A DNA stretch of 64,000 bases from Diploptera punctata (Eukaryota > Arthropoda > Insecta > Blattodea > Blaberidae), in NCBI GenBank assembly GCA_030220185.1, contig JASPKZ010000422.1:2057001-2121000 (forward strand). Reading direction: 5' to 3'. Both the position numbers and the translations under genes were made by a program. Of this stretch, positions 1 to 11,313 are shown one piece after another (position 1 is the first letter of the stretch; each line of letters opens with the position of its first letter). The notes under the pieces were generated by a model. It did not search any database. It was not told the DNA's origin and saw nothing but the letters and a program-made list of their open reading frames with translations.

Positions 1-1245
1 CCATAATTTTCCGAGTGTTAGAATTAAAAAAATTGAAAACTGCAACATTTCAGTCTATAGTGTGTGTATGTCTAGGATTTCCAATACAAAAAATCATTCT
101 ACATCCAACATTTTACCGATTGTGTACTCCAAAGCTATAGCTTTTTTTAAACAAAAAGTCGACATTTTCGAAATTTTGAAAACTGCAAAATTGAGCGTAG
201 GCGGTGTATCCTGAATATCTAATGCAAGTAATCCAGTGTAGATAAAAAAATCCCCATTGAATGTTCCAAGTGTATAGTTTGTTGTTTTTCATCAAAAATG
301 TAAACATTTTTGAAAACTTGAAAATTTCTGTGTGGTAGGTGTGTCCATGATTTCTAATGCAAAAAATCCGGTCGAGATCCAAAATTTCCCGAATGAATAT
401 TCCAATATTGTTATTGTTTTTACAAGAAGTAACAATTTTCTAAATTTTCAGAACTAAACAAAAAAATCAGTCTAGAGGGTGTGTCTGGGATTTCTAATGC
501 AAAAAATTCCGGTTTAAAAAGCAAATTTTCCCGATCGGTTAATCCCAGGCTAAAATTATTTGTGTTTTTTCAAAAAGAAAATCATAATTCTGGAAACTAA
601 ATATTCAGTGAATACGGTGAGTATTCTTAAGAGTTTTTAAAAAGTCTACATTTTCGAAGTTTTGAAAATGGCAGAAATTCGGTGTAGACTGTGTGTCCGT
701 TATTTCAAAATAAATTATTTCTAATGCAAAAATTCAGGTCTAAATCCAAAATTTCCTGATTTAGCATTCCAAGGATGTAGTCTTGGCGCTTTCACCGAAA
801 GTGTACAATTTTTCGAAATTTTGAATATAGTAATAATTCAGTCCAGAAAATCAGATATTTAACAAACATTTCCTGAGTAATGATTTTTTTAAATATAATT
901 TTGAAAATTGTAAAAATTCAGTCTAAAGGGCGTGTCCGGGATTTTTAATGTAAAAAATCCGCTAGAAACCAAAATGTCGCGATTTAGTATTCTTAGGCAA
1001 TAATTTTGGTGTTTTTACCAGAAATGTCAAAATTTTCGAAATTTTGGTAACTGCGAAAATTCAGTCTAGCGGGTGTTTCTGGGATTTCTTACTATGCAAA
1101 AAATACGGTCAAGATCCGAAATATCCAGTTTATGTATTCTGAGGCCATTGTCTCGTTTTACAAAAAAAAAATTCAAAATTAAAAAAAGAAGTAAATAAAA
1201 TTCTGTGTAAGACCGTAATATCTAATGAAAAAATCCGGTCTAAAA

Positions 1246-1435
1246 CCATAATTTTCCGAGTGTTAGAATTAAAAAAAATTGAAAACTGCAACATTTCAAT
1301 CTATAGTGTGTGTGTGTCTAGGATTTCCAATACAAAAAATCATTCTACATCCAACATTTTACCGATTGTGTACTCCAAAGCTATAGCTTTTTTTAAACAA
1401 AAAGTCGACATTTTCGAAATTTTGAAAACTGCAAA
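1246..1435. repeat. Near-identical copy of window positions 1-190
   Basis: From 'ccataattttccgagtgtta' onward, this stretch matches window positions 1-190 almost base for base (one extra A in an A-run and about two substitutions). Neighbouring satellite monomers are far more diverged. The match ends at 'gaaaactgcaaaa'. The offset is 1245 bp, so this is either a recent segmental duplication or one step of a higher-order repeat. The left limit cannot be seen because the first copy is cut by the window edge. Confidence 0.8.
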
Positions 1436-1935
1436 AATTCAGTCTTAGGGTTAATCCAGGTTTTCTAATGCAAAAAGTCCGATCTCAATCCACAATTTTC
1501 CGATTAAGTATTCAAAGTTTGTAGTCTTGGTGACTTTACCAAAAATGTAAAGATTTTCGAAATTTTGAAAACTTCAAAAATTTAGTACAAAGATTGTGTC
1601 TGCGGTGTCTGACGCAAAAAATCCGGTCTAAATAAAAGAAAATTCCCGATTGAGTATATCAAGGATGACTTAGTGTTTTTTACAAACTCAAAATTTTAGA
1701 AACTTTGAAAACTGCAAAAAATCCAGTCTAGAATCAAAATTTTCCGATGTTTTTTTTTATAGAAATGTCGAAATTTTGATAACTGCAAAAATTCAGTCTA
1801 GAGGATGAGTCAGAGATTTCAAAAGCAAAAATCAATTCTAGATCCAATATTTCATGATTCCAAGGCTATAGTATTGGTGTTTTTACAATAATGTCAACAT
1901 TTTTGAAAATTTGAAAACTGCAAAAATTCATATTA

Positions 1936-2092
1936 GGTTCGTCTTCCGGGCATATAGGCCGTGGTCCAGTCGTTCTCTAATCGACGTTTCGTCTACTGCT
2001 GCGGTAGACATCATCAGGAGATACTGCGTGCTCTCTGTGAACTCCTCAACAGTCGGCTGCAGACTGGCTGGTCGTTGGAAGCCTACAGTTAT
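1936..2092 (-). mobile_element. Retroelement terminal fragment with a hammerhead-like core
   Basis: A block of more balanced base composition interrupts the satellite. On the minus strand it carries CTGATGA, one T, a perfect 6-bp stem GTCTAC/GTAGAC, then GAAACGTCG (core at 1986-2017). Further on it reads 'gaccacggcc...gcccggaag', which resembles the element at 62576-62925 ('gaccacggcc...gcccggaaa'). By that likeness I infer a PLE-type terminal fragment. No coding sequence is visible. Its borders with the satellite are approximate. Confidence 0.55.
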
Positions 2093-2808
2093 GCAAAAAT
2101 TCAGTCTGAAGGGTCTGTCCAGTATTTCTGATAAAAAAATCTGATTAATAATTCCAGCCTTAGAGTCTTAGCGTTTTTTAAAAATGTAAAGATTTTTCGA
2201 AATTTAGGACACCGTCTAAAGAGTTATCCGGGATTTCTATTGACAAAATCCGGTCTAGATCAAATTTACCGGTTGAGTAATCCAAGGCTTGGTGATTTCA
2301 GCAAATATGTAAAGATTTTCAGAATTTTGAAAACTGAAAAATTAATTCTAGACGGTTTGTTCGCAATCTATAATGCAAAAAATCAAGTCTAAAATCAAAA
2401 TTTCCCGATTGGGTATTCTTCTTGGTCTTTTCAGTAAAAACTTCCACATTTTCGAAAATTTAAAATGTTAGTCTAGAGGGAGTGTCTGAGATGTCCAATG
2501 AAAAAAATTCAGCCTATATAAAACAATTTACCGATTGTGTATTCCAAGGCTATGGTTTTTTTTTTTAAGTCAAAATTTTCGAAAATTTGAAAGCTCTAAA
2601 AATTCAGTCTGGTGGGTGTTTCTGGAATTCCTAATGCAGAAAATCTGGTCTAAATCCAACATTTCCTGATATTTGTGTTTTTACCGAAAATGTTAAAATT
2701 TTCGGAATTTTGAAAACTGCAAATATTAAGTTAAGAGAGTGTGACCGCGATTTCTAGTGCCAAAAAATCCGGTCTACATCCAATTTTTCCCGATAAAGTA
2801 TTCCTAGG

Positions 2809-2810
<2 letters not shown>

Positions 2811-2861
<51 letters not shown>

Positions 2862-2883
2862 GCCTAGGAATACTTAATAGGGA

Positions 2884-2929
<46 letters not shown>
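2811..2929. repeat. (TA)n microsatellite pair inside an inverted satellite duplication
   Basis: Two (TA)n runs, about 2811-2861 and 2890-2928, flank a short stretch that repeats the preceding satellite sequence in reverse: 'tcccgataaagtattcctag' on the left, 'ctaggaatacttaataggga' on the right. The unit can fold into a long hairpin. Confidence 0.85.
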
Positions 2930-2931
<2 letters not shown>

Positions 2932-4570
2932 TCCTGGTGTTTTTACAAAAAGGTAAAAAAAACATTCAAAATTTTAAATCTGCAAATATTCAGTCCATAG
3001 GGTTGTGACCGACATTTGTAATGCAAAAAAATAAAAAAAAGTCTAAATAGAAGATTTCATGATTAAGTATTTCAATCGTTATAGTCTTAGTGTTTTTACA
3101 ACAACAAAAAAAAGTCAAAATTTTCGAAGTTTTGATTCAATATTCAATTCAGTATTAGACGATGTGTCAGGGATTTCTAATGCAAAAAATCCGGTCATGA
3201 TCCAAAATTTCCCCTATAGTCTTGGTGCTTTCACAAAACATGTAAAAAAAATTTCGAAAATTTGAAAACTACAAAATTAATTCTAGGCGGTTTATCCGGG
3301 ATCTCTAATGCAAAAAATTCCGGTCTCATACCAACATTTTTGCGGTATTCTTGGCAAGTCTTGGTGTTTTACCATAAACGTCAAAATTTTCGAAATTTTG
3401 AAAACTGCAAAATTTCAGTCTAGGGAATGTGTCTGGGATTTCAAATACAAAATATCCGGTCTATATGCAAAATTTCCCTATTGTGTGTATTCCAAGACTA
3501 TGGTTTTGTTTCATTTTTTTAAAGTCAACATTTTCGAAAAGTTGAAAGCTCCAAAAATTCAATCTGGATGACGTTTCCGGGATTTCTGATGCAAAAATAC
3601 GGTCTGAATCCAAAATTTCTTGATATTTGTATTTTTAACAAAAATGTCAAAATTCACTGTAAAGGGCGTGTCCTGGATTTCTAATACAAAACATCCTGTC
3701 TACATCCAAAATTCTCTGATTCAGTATTCATAGGGTGTAATCTTGGTGTTCTCACCAAATATGTCAACATTTTCGAAATTTTGAAAATTGCAAATTTCAG
3801 TCTAGAGGGATTTTTCGGGATTTCTGATGCAAAAATTTCGGTATAAATCCAAAAATTTCCTGATATTTGTGTTTTTACGAAAAAGTCAACATTTTCGAAA
3901 TTTTGAAGACTGCAAAAAAATTCAGTCAAGAGGTGTGTCCAGGATTTTTAATGCATTAAATCCGGTCTAAATACAACTTTTCTGATTGAGTATTCCGAGG
4001 CTATAGTCTTGGTGTTCTTACCAAAAAGGTCAACATTTTCGAAATTTAGAAAACTGCAAAAATTCAGTATGAAGGGCGTGTCCGGGATTTCTAATGAAAA
4101 AAATCCGTCTGCATACAAAATTCCCTGATTCAGTATTCCTGGGATGTAATCTTGGTGTTTTCATCAAATATGTCAACATATTCGAAATTTTGAAAACTGC
4201 TAAAATTCAACCTCTAGGGCGTGTCCGGGATTTCTAATGCAAAAAATCCGTCTGCATACAAAATTCCCTGATTTAATATTCCTGGGGTGTAATCTTGGTG
4301 TTTTCACCAAATATGTCAACATTTTCGAAATTTTTAAAACTGCTAAAATTCAGTCTCGAGGGCGAGTCCGGGATTTCTAATGCAAAAAATCCAGTAAGGA
4401 TCCAAAATTTCACTTTTGAGTATTCCGAGGCATTAGTTCTGTTGTTTTCACAAAAAGTAACAAAATTTTAGAAATTTTAAAAACTGAAAACGTCAGTGTA
4501 GATCGTGTGTCCCGGATATCTGGTGAAAAAAAAACCGGTCTAAATCCAAAAGTTATTGATTATTGCAACC

Positions 4571-4998
4571 TAATAACCAGGGAGCGGGGTTTGAATAAGT
4601 AAACAGACGCTTCATATTACCTGCCACACGGAGTATGTACTGCGCAGGACTCGTTCTATAACAGCGTGTTTCTTAACGACTGTTTAATTTATTCGCTGCA
4701 TACAGAGTAGTAAATAACTGTGTATTTCGGAAGTATATTATTGTACATTACAATTGAGAAAATAGTTTTGTACATTAAACGCTTATTCAAAAATCAATAG
4801 TTTTATTGCACACTACAAATAACTAAACATACGATTGTTTGCTTCCTTCTATAATTCCTTATCCTGGTGTAATTGTTTTGCCTTCCACCGAACATCATTT
4901 TATTTATACTGAACACTGCACGGTCACAGGTGCGTCCTCCCTCCTTTGTAGTCCGTGCATTCTTAACTTCACTTACTAGAACCCCGCTTATAACAAAA
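4571..4998. mobile_element. Unclassified insertion in the satellite
   Basis: About 430 bp with no satellite similarity separate two satellite monomers. The ends carry a weak inverted repeat: 'agcggggtttgaataagtaa' on the left and, reverse-complemented, 'agcggggttctagtaagtga' on the right. This suggests a MITE-like element, but the match is imperfect. 'ATAAC' occurs just outside both ends, though at unequal distances. No ORF of note is present. Confidence 0.45.
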
Positions 4999-5106
4999 AA
5001 ATTTAAAAAAATCGAAATTTTGAAAACTGTAAAAATTCAGTCTAGAGAATTTATCCGGAATTTATAATGTAAAAGATCCGATCTAAATGCAAAATTTCCG
5101 AATTGA

Positions 5107-5330
5107 GGCCGGTATTGAAGAACCAAACTTTCAACGAAGAGCGACTTTCAGTCAGTCTCTCCGTGGTTAATTATGTAGGTCATGCAGAACTGGCCAACTC
5201 TGTTCAACATCATGTGCTAACAAGATATTTATTTAAAAATCCAGGAACAATTGAAAGATAAGTGCCTCAGCTTACGGAAGACTGAGGTGGCATGGCCTAG
5301 AGAGCTTGGTTCTTGAATACCGGCCGTAAG
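5107..5330. mobile_element. MITE with ~23-bp terminal inverted repeats
   Basis: The left end 'ggccggtattgaagaaccaa' and the reverse complement of the right end, 'ggccggtattcaagaaccaa', match at all but one position. The element is about 224 bp, has no coding capacity and sits inside a satellite monomer. No clear target-site duplication could be read, so the superfamily is not assigned. Confidence 0.75.
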
Positions 5331-6221
5331 TGTTTTAACAAAGAAAGTCAACATTTTGGAAATTTAAAAAAATTCAGTGTAGACGGTGTGTCCATTATCT
5401 ATAATTAAAAAAATCCGATCCAGAATCAAAATTTCCCGATTGAATATTCCAATTCTAGAGACTTAATGCTTTGACCATGAAAGTAAAAAATTTCGAAATT
5501 TTGAAAACTGCAAAAAATAATTCTAGACACTGTGTACGGGATTTCTAATACAAAAAAAAAATCCGGTCGAAAATCAAAATTTCCAGATTGGGTATACAAG
5601 TCTTGGTGTCTTTACCAAAAAGTAAAAATTTTCGAAAATTTCAAAACTGGAAAATTTCAGTCTAAAGGATGTGTCTGGTATTTCCAATGCAAAAAAAAAA
5701 TCCGATCTATATCTAAAATTTCCCAATTGAGAATTCCATAACTATAACTTTTTTTAACAAATATGTCAACATTTTCGAAAATTGAAAAATAATAAAATTC
5801 AGTCTAGAGGATTTATGATGCAACAATTCAGGTCTAAATCCAAAAATTTCCCAATTGAGTATTCCAAGGCTGGAGTCTTGGTGCTTTTACAAAAAAATTC
5901 AAAAGTTTCGAAATTTCGAAAACTATATGAATTCAGTCTAGAGGGTGTGCCCGGGATTTCTAATGCAAAAAAAATCTGGTCTAGGACCAAAATTTCCCAT
6001 TTGGGTATTCCAAGGCTATAATCTTAGTGATTTTACAAAAAAAAATCCACATTTTCGATTTTTTTGGAGTCTACCAAAGCCAAGTTGACTTACTCAATAC
6101 CATCTAAACTAAAATCAATAGTTTTTTTCTCTGTTTTCTTCATCTTCGTTTAAAATTTGTATTCTTTCTCTCTCCATTGTTCTTCTTTTACTTTTTCTTA
6201 ATCTCATTTTTCTTCCTTTTT

Positions 6222-6325
6222 GCCATGCTGGCTCAAGTGGTAGCATGAATGCATCCTGACTAGTCGGACTGGGTTTGGTACCCGACAAAGTTGGAAATTG
6301 TAATTGTAAAATAAAATAAAATAAA
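6222..6325 (+). mobile_element. tRNA-derived SINE head with (AAAAT)n tail
   Basis: 'tggctcaagtggtagcatga' resembles a pol III A box, and 'gggtttggtaccc' downstream resembles a B box. The tail is (aaaat)n at about 6305-6326. The head is diverged from any intact tRNA, and no target-site duplication was identified. Confidence 0.55.
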
Positions 6326-6384
6326 ATGTAAAGTTTTCAATTTCATAACCAGATATTTTCATTAAATTGGAAATTCCTCCACAT

Positions 6385-6560
6385 TACATAGGTTGAGAAG
6401 GCATGTGGTACCGGTACTATTGAAAGCCATATATCCGTCGGATGGGACATGAAACCTGTGGCCTTCTTGGTGCTTTCCGACAGGAGTAGGTTACTTGCCG
6501 CCACTGCATTTCATCTTCTCCTTTTCTTCATCATCCCTCATACAATACACTTTACCCTAC
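6385..6560 (+). repeat. Possible SINE body or dispersed repeat
   Basis: This stretch ('gatgggacatgaaacctgtg', 'cttggtgctttccgacagga') has a more even base composition than its surroundings and reads like the body of an insect SINE. It follows the SINE head closely and may belong to it. It has no second copy in the window, so the call is from general resemblance only. Confidence 0.3.
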
Positions 6561-7023
6561 ACAAATACACAAATATACAATCTTTGCAAACTTCTATAAA
6601 AAACACATAGACCAGCCCACATGAAGAATCCCAACATAATGCTGCACAAAGTGATCGAAATGCCATGAACAATTCAATTCATGAATGAAATCTTCAAGAC
6701 GCTAGAATAAACATTATAAGTGAACAGGACTAAAGTGATCAAACACTTTATCAATGAAGGACCAATATTCTTCACATTTTAACACTTAGCATTTCTTAGA
6801 TTAAATATCCTGCGATATACCCACATGGTAAAATGCAGATTGTAGAAATTTGTTTAAAAATCCTGTACTTCTCTCTGTACACAATACATTATCTACGTAA
6901 AGTTGTATGCCCAAGTACTGCATAAATCGAAATACACCACATTAATGTCATTTATCGCGGAACCCGAAGCACGGAAAGTGCAGCAGATGGCAATAGAACA
7001 CACATTCATATAAAACTGTAACT

Positions 7024-7038
7024 TTCTCACTTTCACCA
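7024..7038. repeat. Target-site duplication, left copy, 15 bp
   Basis: TTCTCACTTTCACCA here is repeated exactly at 8134-8148. The two copies bracket the LINE at 7039-8133. Confidence 0.92.
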
Positions 7039-8133
7039 ATAGCAGATGCATTGCTTCTAGAAGAACAGAATGGGTTTAGACAAGGAAGGTTCTGCTCTGA
7101 CAATATATTCACTATGAGACAGATTATAGAAAAGAGACGAGAATTCAATTTACCCACATCTTTAGCTTTTGTAGATCTTCAAAAAGCCTTTGATAAGGTG
7201 ATTAGAAGAAAATTGTGGGAAATAATAAATGCAAGAGGGTACCCGGCTCAACTTGTAGAAGGAATAAAAAGTCTTTATAATGACACAAAAATTATCCTTA
7301 ATTTAGATAATTATTCCAGTGAAGAAATTTTAATAAATCAAGGAGTTTGACAAGGGTGTACATTATCACCTACATTGTTTAATACATATTTTGACGAGGT
7401 TATACGAAAATGGAAAAAATCAAGTCCCATAGGAATACAAATTAATAAGGAAATGTATATGAATATTTTAATGTATGCAGACGATCTGGTAATTATACAG
7501 AAGTCAGAGGATGATTTACAAAGAGCCATTTACATGTTGAATCAATTAGGACTCTATTATAGTCTCAAAGTATCAACTTCAAAAACTAAAATTATGGCTT
7601 TTCAGGGCAAACTGCCAGTCAGAGCAAAAATAGTAATCAATAATGAAATAATAGAACAGATAGCACACTTTAACTATCTTGGTTCAGATATAACATATAG
7701 CTATGATTGAGATATATACAATAAATTAAACCAATATCAAATGATGTGTGGCACCATAAGAAGAACCCTCCGAAAGACTCGAAGAGAAACTCAGCTCAGG
7801 TTTTATAAAATTATGGCTGTTCCTGTTCTTTTATGTGGATCTGAATCTTGGGTACTTACAAAAAAATATATCTCACACATTCAAGCCACTCAAATGAAAT
7901 TTTTAAGATCTGTAAAAGGATGTACACGCATGGATAGATTACACAATGAATCAATAAGAAATGAACTGGAGATATTTTCAATACCAATGGAAAGAATATT
8001 TAGACAGAATGGACAAAAAGATCAACGCCTACAAACCACATGGAAAAAGATGTTTGGGACGGCCAAGGAAACAATGGACTTGAGACCGGAACTGATCGCA
8101 TTGACCTAATCCTGGAAAGGAAGAAGAAGAAGA
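7039..8133 (+). pseudogene. 5'-truncated LINE: reverse transcriptase and C-terminal region
   Basis: One reading frame carries LINE reverse-transcriptase motifs in order: LLEEQNGFRQGRFCSDNIF, FVDLQKAFDKV, QGCTLSPTLFN, then LMYADDLVII (YADD codons about 7474-7485), KTKIMAF, FNYLGSDI and a tail with ESWVLTKK and MKFLRSVKG. Two in-frame TGA codons break it, at 7348-7350 (where this family has Arg in V-R-Q-G-C) and 7708-7710. A frameshift follows near 8050. The 3' end is a purine-rich 'ggaaggaagaagaag' tail. Endonuclease and upstream parts are missing. The exact 15-bp flanking duplication fixes both ends. It is a dead copy inserted by target-primed reverse transcription; the LINE clade is not assigned. 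Confidence 0.92.
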
Positions 8134-8148
8134 TTCTCACTTTCACCA
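8134..8148. repeat. Target-site duplication, right copy, 15 bp
   Basis: Exact copy of 7024-7038, directly after the GAA-rich 3' tail of the LINE. Confidence 0.92.
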
Positions 8149-8279
8149 CATGTGGCTTACTTTTTACCGAATTCCGAAGGAATGAAACTATTAAGGTTGT
8201 TCTTGTGAAAAATGTTTACAGATCTTCATCGATCCTATCTGGTACAACTATAACAATAATATATATGACATAAGAAAAA

Positions 8280-8345
8280 TACATGCTTGGACAGGATTTG
8301 AACCTGGACCTCTGTATTGGTACACCATCGGGCAAATCTAATACA
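8280..8345 (-). mobile_element. tRNA-like SINE fragment
   Basis: On the minus strand 'ggttcaaatcc' is a perfect pol III B box, preceded by an A-box-like 'ttgcccgatggtgtacc'. The surroundings do not form an intact cloverleaf, so a SINE head or tRNA relic is more likely than a functional tRNA gene. Confidence 0.45.
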
Positions 8346-8445
8346 ACCATTTATTTTTCTTATATATATATTCTCCATTATTACGAGATGTAGTGAGAAC
8401 TCGGTCTTCACTACCACCTGCTATAACAAGTAAGCAAATTAAAGA

Positions 8446-8450
<5 letters not shown>

Positions 8451-8485
<35 letters not shown>

Positions 8486-8491
8486 TATTAT
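8451..8491. repeat. (TA)n microsatellite
   Basis: Uninterrupted TA dinucleotides, then 'aatatatatta' and a short GT run. Confidence 0.9.
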
Positions 8492-9169
8492 GTGTGTGTG
8501 TTAACAATGTAACGGCTATAATTTTTTTTTTGGCATACCGTATAACAATGAACTATAAAAAGTAATGTCGAGTTCCTTAACCAGCTAAATCAGGAGTTCA
8601 TCTGTAATATAAATTTATAAATAGCTCTAGCTGCTGGAATTTTCGCAATGAAACTCAGTACATATTAGCCTCAGAGCAGGTTTAGTGGCCTAATCTCTGT
8701 TGGGCGGAAGAAAATAAATTATAATTTATGCTAATGACTCATTCTTACTTTTTAATAGTTGACATGAAATCCTTAATATTTTATTTATGAGCATCAAAAC
8801 CTATTAGTTTATCTTCATATATTATCTTATAATCTTTTTATTTGAGGATCTGGGACGGGAGAGTAGAGCAATCACAACAAATCAATTTGATAATACTATA
8901 ATAGGATTTTCATTTGTTAAAAATTTTCACTTCTAATATACAAATACTTGAACATACAGATAGAAAATTATTGTAGGCCTAGTTCATTTTTTATACATTA
9001 TTTATTGATTTTTATAATTTAGTTTCTAAGTTATCAATGATAATATAACTAATTAAGTCACATTAACAAATTAAATTATAGAATCCATTGTGGAATTATC
9101 CTACTCACCTCTAAGTTAGACATGAACTAACAAAACTTAACTGCATTTAATAAAGGTAGGATGGACGTA

Positions 9170-9317
9170 AATAGGATACAATATATAAGAATAAGAATAA
9201 TATAATAAGAATAGAAATAAGAATAAGAATAAAAAAATAAAAAGAATAAAAGTAATAAAAAAAAATAAAAATAAGAAAAATAAGAATAAAAAAAATAATA
9301 AAATATAATAATTAAAA

Positions 9318-9350
<33 letters not shown>

Positions 9351-9520
9351 CTAAGTAATAATTAATAATAATAAATAATAATAATAAAAGAAGAATTAAG
9401 AATAATTAATAAAATAATAAAATAACAATAATAATAATAATAGAATAATAATAAAATAATAAGGAATATAATAGTCATAATATAATAATAGTAGTAATAT
9501 GTATAATAATAATGATTTGA
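9170..9520. repeat. AT-only low-complexity block with (TAA)n runs
   Basis: About 350 bp made almost only of A, T and scattered G in 'aataagaataa' and (ATA)n patterns. The opposite-strand ORF here is a compositional artefact. Confidence 0.9.
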
Positions 9521-11280
9521 TGATGATGGTTGATTCAGAAATTATATAACATCGCTTTTGAAAATTTAATGTAATCAATTTCAGAAAGAAAACACGGAAG
9601 GAAAAAAAAAACCTTTTTTTTAAAATAATAAAAGTTTGAGATATTATATGAATCAGCGAGAATTACTAGAAAATAATTGTTTACAATTTTTAGGAAATGC
9701 AAAAATTATTTTACTATATAAAAAAATTAATAGGTTAATCACGCCTATAAAACTGGAAATGTACTAAAATAAACTAATTTCATTATAGTTTGTGTTGTCT
9801 CATCCGATAGATTTCAACTGATATTTCCACTTCATGTCATGACCTTATTCAGAGCTGGCCTAGACTCGGTTTTCATAAATCCATTGTTATAAACAGGACT
9901 AGGATTTATGTGTAATAAAAATGGCTAAATATGTGATAAAATATGGAGTAAAATAAGAACTAAATTTTTTTATAGAAACAGTGCAAACATTTTCTGGAAG
10001 GTACAAAACTTACTTTAGTATTTGTTGACACTACTTCATTCGGAAAATCACTTGCATACAATCATAATTTTACAGATAACAATTTATGATCTGGTGGTTT
10101 TTTAATTATGTAAGATATCAAATGAACAAACATATGAACCACACTCAAATCTCATACAAGATTGTTGAGTTTGTGAACTACTGAATAGAACATATTAAAC
10201 TGTGACTCTAATTGTCGGGACCAGACCTGCTGAGGTCAGGTAACAAGGAGGAGTTTGTTGACGAGGCTTAACAATAAAGAAAATAATGTGCATGTAACAC
10301 AACATGGTTTTAAAAATTCCACAAATTAAAAAAAAGAAACAAAAAAGAAAAGGCTTTGAAATACATACAAGTAAAATAAATTTAAGATGTTTCATCTGAC
10401 AATAATAATTTTGAAACATAAAATATATTTAAAATAAAATATTCTATTATGTAAATATATGTATTTTTTTTCTGAAATATGAAAAGATATCACATATATT
10501 TGAAATATGGAAAAAACAAATGTATTAAATCACTATGAATACCCATAAGTATAAAAAAAACATTAGACCAGTTTAAAATTTCTAATCCAATCACCACTCT
10601 TCTGGTTTGTCGTATATTAACAGATAAAAACAATTATGAATATAATTTTTGTAATGTTATTTGTTATTCTTACAAAACTGGAAACATGTAACACAAACTC
10701 AAAAATTAAAAATATTTTATCAATAACATTGCACTGTCAATAAATTTCACTGGGAAATGTGTGCTTATTTACTTCTGGACAATTCTTTTTCTGTTAGAAT
10801 ATATGGTAAGATGCCTAATTCCGTGATAGTTTTTTACTTTTTTGTGCAAATGTAACATTTTAGATAATAGTGACAAAATATGAATACAGGAACATAACAT
10901 GAACCTTCCATGAGATTATTTATAAAATTCACTCCAAACCGATGAACTGTTGTCCCCAAATGCCTCATCCTTTTCTCCAAGACAAGGTTTCCTAAATATG
11001 TGATATAGCTCCTAAATCCGTGATTATAAATTTAAAATAAAACTGAATTTTCTGTTTATTTAAGTTGATAATCAATATTATGTTATATGAGGGAAAATAT
11101 AAAAATGTCGTAAGTGATATCAAACAACATTTAATAATATTTAAGCCTTTTTCCCTCTAAAAATAAATTTAACATAAAAAATAATATTAAGAATACACTT
11201 GGTGATGAAATTTCTGAGCAATTAAATATACTGGTCCTATTTTGCAGCAAAAGTATTGTCCTGTATAAACATAAGCATGA

Positions 11281-11313
<33 letters not shown>

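Larger units (their letters stand above)
1..6060. repeat. Diverged tandem satellite, ~140-bp monomer
   Basis: The whole block repeats a loose monomer containing 'tttctaatgcaaaaaatccg', then 'ccaaaatttcccgattgagt', 'tattccaaggctatagtctt', 'ggtgtttttac', 'cattttcgaaattttgaaaa', 'ctgcaaaaattcagtctag'. Spacing between successive 'aatgcaaaaaat' boxes is mostly 133-145 bp (for example 355 to 498, 1467 to 1611), with irregular gaps. Monomers are heavily diverged from each other, so this is an old, poorly homogenised array. It runs off the left edge of the window and is broken by insertions near 1936-2092, 2811-2929, 4571-4998 and 5107-5330. All short ORFs in it are chance. Period and boundaries are from reading by eye. 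Confidence 0.85.

Noticed and set aside
1..6060. CRISPR-like regular repeats
   Set aside because: Monomers are contiguous and diverged, with no identical repeats separated by unique spacers; eukaryotic satellite.
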